From: an uncultured Eubacterium sp.
GTDB taxonomy: Bacteria > Bacillota > Clostridia > Lachnospirales > Lachnospiraceae
Length of the DNA stretch: 6,249 nt
NCBI RefSeq assembly: GCF_934295145.1
Contig: NZ_CAKRAS010000092.1
Coordinates: 1-6,249 of the forward strand
Reading direction: 5' to 3'
Shown here: positions 3,365-6,249 of the stretch, in pieces
How the letters are laid out: each line of letters begins with the position of its first letter
How positions within the stretch are numbered: the stretch's first letter is position 1
Position numbers and translations under genes: made by a program
The notes under the pieces: generated by a model
Database searches by the model: none
The model's input: only the letters and a program-made list of their open reading frames with translations
What the model was told of the DNA's origin: nothing

Positions 3365-6249
3365 TTAAAGGTTCTTAACTGTCGCGATGTCGATCATCGT
3401 CATCTGATCATTTGCTGTCTCAAGACTGAGTGCCAGCGCATTTGCCGTATCCATAGATGTCAGGCAGTGAACACCTGTCTCAATGGCATTTCGGCGAATG
3501 AGGAATCCATCTCTGGATTTATCACGTCCCTGTGTCGGTGTATCGATAACAAGGTCGATCTTGTGTCCGAGGATCAGATCCATAACGTTTGGTGATTCCT
3601 GAGAAATCTTATTGACACGGCGCGCATTTACACCATGATCCTGCAGGTATTTTGCAGTACTTCTTGTAGCGTAAATAGTATAGCCCAGTGCTTCAAAACG
3701 TTTTGCAACACCAACTGCCTCTTCTTTATCAGCATCTTTGACTGTCATGATCATCCGTTTGTACTTCGGAAGCTGGATACCCGCACCAATAAATGCTTTG
3801 TACAATGCTTCGTTGAAGTTCTTTGCGATACCAAGGCACTCACCGGTGGATTTCATCTCCGGTCCAAGGCTGATTTCGGCTCCGCGCAGTTTCTCAAAAG
3901 AGAATACCGGCATCTTGATCGCAATGTAATCTGCCTCCGGTGCCAGTCCTGGCTCGTATCCCATACCTTTGATCGTTTCGCCGAGGATTACTTTCGTTGC
4001 CAGATCTACAATCGGAATACCTGTTACTTTACTGATATATGGTACGGTTCTGGAAGAACGCGGGTTTACTTCGATAACGTATACTTCCTCATTCATGGCG
4101 ATAAACTGAATGTTGATTAGTCCTACAACATGAAGTGCTCTTGCCAGACGTTTTGTATACTCTACGATGGTCTCTTTTACATGATCACTGATGGTCGGTG
4201 CCGGATATACGGAAATACTGTCTCCGGAATGTACACCGGTACGCTCGATATGCTCCATGATACCCGGAATCAGGATATCTGTGCCATCGCATACCGCATC
4301 GACCTCAATTTCTTTACCCATCAGGTATTTATCGATCAGAATCGGATGATCCTGTGCGATCTGGTTGATGGTATCGATAAATTCTACAATCTCATCATCA
4401 TTGAATGCAATATGCATACCCTGTCCGCCAAGTACATAAGAAGGACGAACCAATACCGGATAACCGATACGGTTTGCTGCTGCTTTTGCTTCCTGAGCGG
4501 TGTATACCGTACCACCTGCTGCTCTCGGAATACCTGTCTTCTCCAGGATTTCATCAAAGAGCTCACGGTCTTCGGCTGCATCAACATCCTCTGCTTTTGT
4601 ACCAAGGATCGGAACGCCCATTTTCATCAGGCTCTCGGTCAGTTTGATGGCTGTCTGTCCACCGAACTGTACGACTGCTCCATCCGGTTTTTCGATGTTT
4701 ACGACGTTTTCTACATCTTCCGGTGTCAGCGGCTCGAAATACAGTTTGTCAGCGATATCAAAGTCGGTGGAAACTGTCTCCGGATTGTTGTTGATGATGA
4801 TTGTCTCATATCCGGCTTTTGCGAAGGCCCAGGTACAGTGTACGGAACAGAAGTCGAACTCGATACCCTGTCCGATACGGATCGGGCCGGAACCAAGTAC
4901 CAGAACTTTTTTCTTCTTTGCAGTTCCGTCTGCCTCATTTTCGCCATCGAAGCAGGAATAGTAATACGGTGTAGTTGCCTCAAACTCAGCAGCACAGGTA
5001 TCAACCATTTTGAAGGAAGCTGTGATACCGTTCTCGTAACGCATGTTTTTGATGTATTCTTCATCTTTTCCGGTTAACTGAGCGATGACTTTATCCGGGA
5101 ACTCAATACGTTTTGCTTCGCGGAGCAGATCAACTGTCAGTGCCTCGCTACGCAGACGGCCTTCCATCTCAACCAGGATTGCAATCTTATCAATAAACCA
5201 TTTGTCGATCTTTGTGATGTCATGGATGGTATCATAAGAAACTCCACGACGGCATGCTTCAGCAATAACCCAGATTCTTCTGTCATCTACTACTTTCAGA
5301 CGCTCGATCAGTTTGTCATAAGAAAGTGCCAGATACTCATCAGAAACAAGGCTGTCCACATGCTGTTCCAGGGAACGGATGGCTTTCATCAGTGCACCCT
5401 CGAAGTTTGTGCAGATACTCATAACCTCACCGGTTGCTTTCATCTGTGTGGTAAGCGTACGTTTTGCAGTGATAAATTTATCAAACGGCAGACGCGGGAT
5501 TTTTACAACACAGTAATCCAGCATCGGCTCAAAACTTGCATAAGTTTTGCCTGTGATAGCATTTTTAATCTCATCCAGTGTATAACCAAGTGCGATTTTT
5601 GCAGCAACTTTTGCGATCGGATATCCGGTTGCTTTGGAAGCCAGTGCAGAAGAACGGCTTACACGCGGGTTTACCTCGATAACACAGTATTCAAAGGAAT
5701 CCGGGTTTAACGCATACTGTACGTTACAGCCACCGGTGATATTCAGCTCGCTGATGATGTTTAACGCGGATGTACGCAGCATCTGGTATTCTTTGTCACC
5801 CAGAGTCTGAGATGGAGCAACAACAATGGAATCACCGGTATGCACACCAACCGGGTCGATATTCTCCATATTACATACCGTGATGCAGTTTCCATTGGCA
5901 TCACGCATTACTTCGTACTCAATCTCTTTCCATCCGGCGATGCAGCGCTCAACCAGAACTTCTCCGACACGGCTCAGGCGCAGACCGTTGGTCAGGATTT
6001 CAACCAGTTCTTCTTCGTTATGGGCGATACCGCCACCGCTTCCTCCTAAAGTGAAAGCCGGACGCAGTACAACCGGGTAACCGATGGTATTTGTAAATTT
6101 GATACCATCTTCAACTGTATTTACAACCAGGGAAGCGGCACATGGCTCACCGATTTTCTCCATCGTATCTTTGAATGCCTGACGATCCTCCGCACGGAAA
6201 ATAGTCTCAGCTGTGGTACCGATGAGTTTTACACCGTTCTCCTCTAAGA
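3365..6249 (-). CDS. carB: Carbamoyl-phosphate synthase large subunit, N-terminus cut by window edge
   Basis: The frame is open to the window edge, giving 960 residues to the stop; aligned by eye with E. coli CarB (1073 residues), about 105-110 N-terminal residues are missing. The visible part begins LEENGVKLIGTTAETIF and includes AEDR of the first ATP-grasp half. Counting from the internal Met encoded at 6163, it shows LRPAFTLGGSGGG (33-45), VIEVNPRVSRSS (161-172), the oligomerisation region (about 250-400), the second half starting VLVLGSGPIRIGQG (420-433), VRPSYVLGGQG (572-582), IEVNPRSSRTVP (697-708), and a C-terminal MGS-like allosteric domain (about 800-932). The enzyme makes carbamoyl phosphate from bicarbonate, ammonia (passed from CarA) and two ATP for arginine and pyrimidine synthesis. 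carA is expected just beyond the right edge. The stop is followed within 20 bp by the palindromic element. No clear own terminator is seen directly after the stop. Confidence 0.97.
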   Translation of the reverse strand, partial: LEENGVKLIGTTAETIFRAEDRQAFKDTMEKIGEPCAASLVVNTVEDGIKFTNTIGYPVVLRPAFTLGGSGGGIAHNEEELVEILTNGLRLSRVGEVLVERCIAGWKEIEYEVMRDANGNCITVCNMENIDPVGVHTGDSIVVAPSQTLGDKEYQMLRTSALNIISELNITGGCNVQYALNPDSFEYCVIEVNPRVSRSSALASKATGYPIAKVAAKIALGYTLDEIKNAITGKTYASFEPMLDYCVVKIPRLPFDKFITAKRTLTTQMKATGEVMSICTNFEGALMKAIRSLEQHVDSLVSDEYLALSYDKLIERLKVVDDRRIWVIAEACRRGVSYDTIHDITKIDKWFIDKIAILVEMEGRLRSEALTVDLLREAKRIEFPDKVIAQLTGKDEEYIKNMRYENGITASFKMVDTCAAEFEATTPYYYSCFDGENEADGTAKKKKVLVLGSGPIRIGQGIEFDFCSVHCTWAFAKAGYETIIINNNPETVSTDFDIADKLYFEPLTPEDVENVVNIEKPDGAVVQFGGQTAIKLTESLMKMGVPILGTKAEDVDAAEDRELFDEILEKTGIPRAAGGTVYTAQEAKAAANRIGYPVLVRPSYVLGGQGMHIAFNDDEIVEFIDTINQIAQDHPILIDKYLMGKEIEVDAVCDGTDILIPGIMEHIERTGVHSGDSISVYPAPTISDHVKETIVEYTKRLARALHVVGLINIQFIAMNEEVYVIEVNPRSSRTVPYISKVTGIPIVDLATKVILGETIKGMGYEPGLAPEADYIAIKMPVFSFEKLRGAEISLGPEMKSTGECLGIAKNFNEALYKAFIGAGIQLPKYKRMIMTVKDADKEEAVGVAKRFEALGYTIYATRSTAKYLQDHGVNARRVNKISQESPNVMDLILGHKIDLVIDTPTQGRDKSRDGFLIRRNAIETGVHCLTSMDTANALALSLETANDQMTMIDIATVKNL

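Noticed and set aside
4130..5077. 315-codon plus-strand open frame, and similar plus-strand frames within 3635-6080
   Set aside because: These lie antisense to carB, whose protein is fully conserved. The translations are cysteine-rich and low in recognisable domains, as expected for shadow frames.

Overview
The window looks like a chromosomal segment of a low-to-moderate GC, anaerobic, butyrate-forming Firmicute, most likely in Lachnospiraceae or a close relative (Roseburia, Agathobacter, Coprococcus or Butyrivibrio type). The reasons are the thiolase, 3-hydroxybutyryl-CoA dehydrogenase and butyryl-CoA dehydrogenase set, the AAGGAGG-type ribosome sites, AT-rich spacers and a Gram-positive-style CarB. 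The family assignment is an inference from protein likeness recalled by eye, not from a search.

All recognised genes lie on the minus strand, so the reading order runs from high to low coordinates. First comes carB (large subunit of carbamoyl-phosphate synthase), cut by the right edge and lacking roughly its first 105-110 residues. An 849-bp gene-free spacer follows (2516-3364). Then come thl (acetyl-CoA acetyltransferase, 1328-2515), a 234-bp spacer, hbd (254-1093), a 194-bp spacer, and the first 19 codons of a butyryl-CoA dehydrogenase gene (bcd) cut by the left edge. Thl joins two acetyl-CoA, Hbd reduces acetoacetyl-CoA, and Bcd (with EtfAB, presumably just outside) reduces crotonyl-CoA. 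The crotonase gene that links Hbd and Bcd is not between them here. CarB belongs to arginine and pyrimidine synthesis and appears to be only a neighbour.

The spacers hold most of the interest. Upstream of thl there is a good sigma-A-type promoter with a 17-bp spacer and extended -10. Around it are three sites resembling the clostridial Rex operator (TTGTTAA-N4-TTAACAA): one in the first bases of the predicted transcript and two within near-identical 21-bp direct repeats further upstream. A fourth Rex-like site precedes hbd, overlapping a 19-bp dyad. Together they suggest NADH/NAD+ control of the butyrate genes. Upstream of the Rex cluster is a bidirectional intrinsic terminator, preceded by a possible promoter, which could mark a small RNA of about 100 nt. 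Next to the carB stop is a 196-bp, GC-richer imperfect palindrome with terminal inverted repeats, probably a MITE-like or other palindromic repeat element. The thl-hbd and hbd-bcd spacers each hold a sizeable RNA hairpin, possibly setting the relative expression of the three genes.

No tRNA, rRNA, CRISPR array, transposase or phage gene was seen. No novel protein system was seen; the protein content is ordinary central metabolism.
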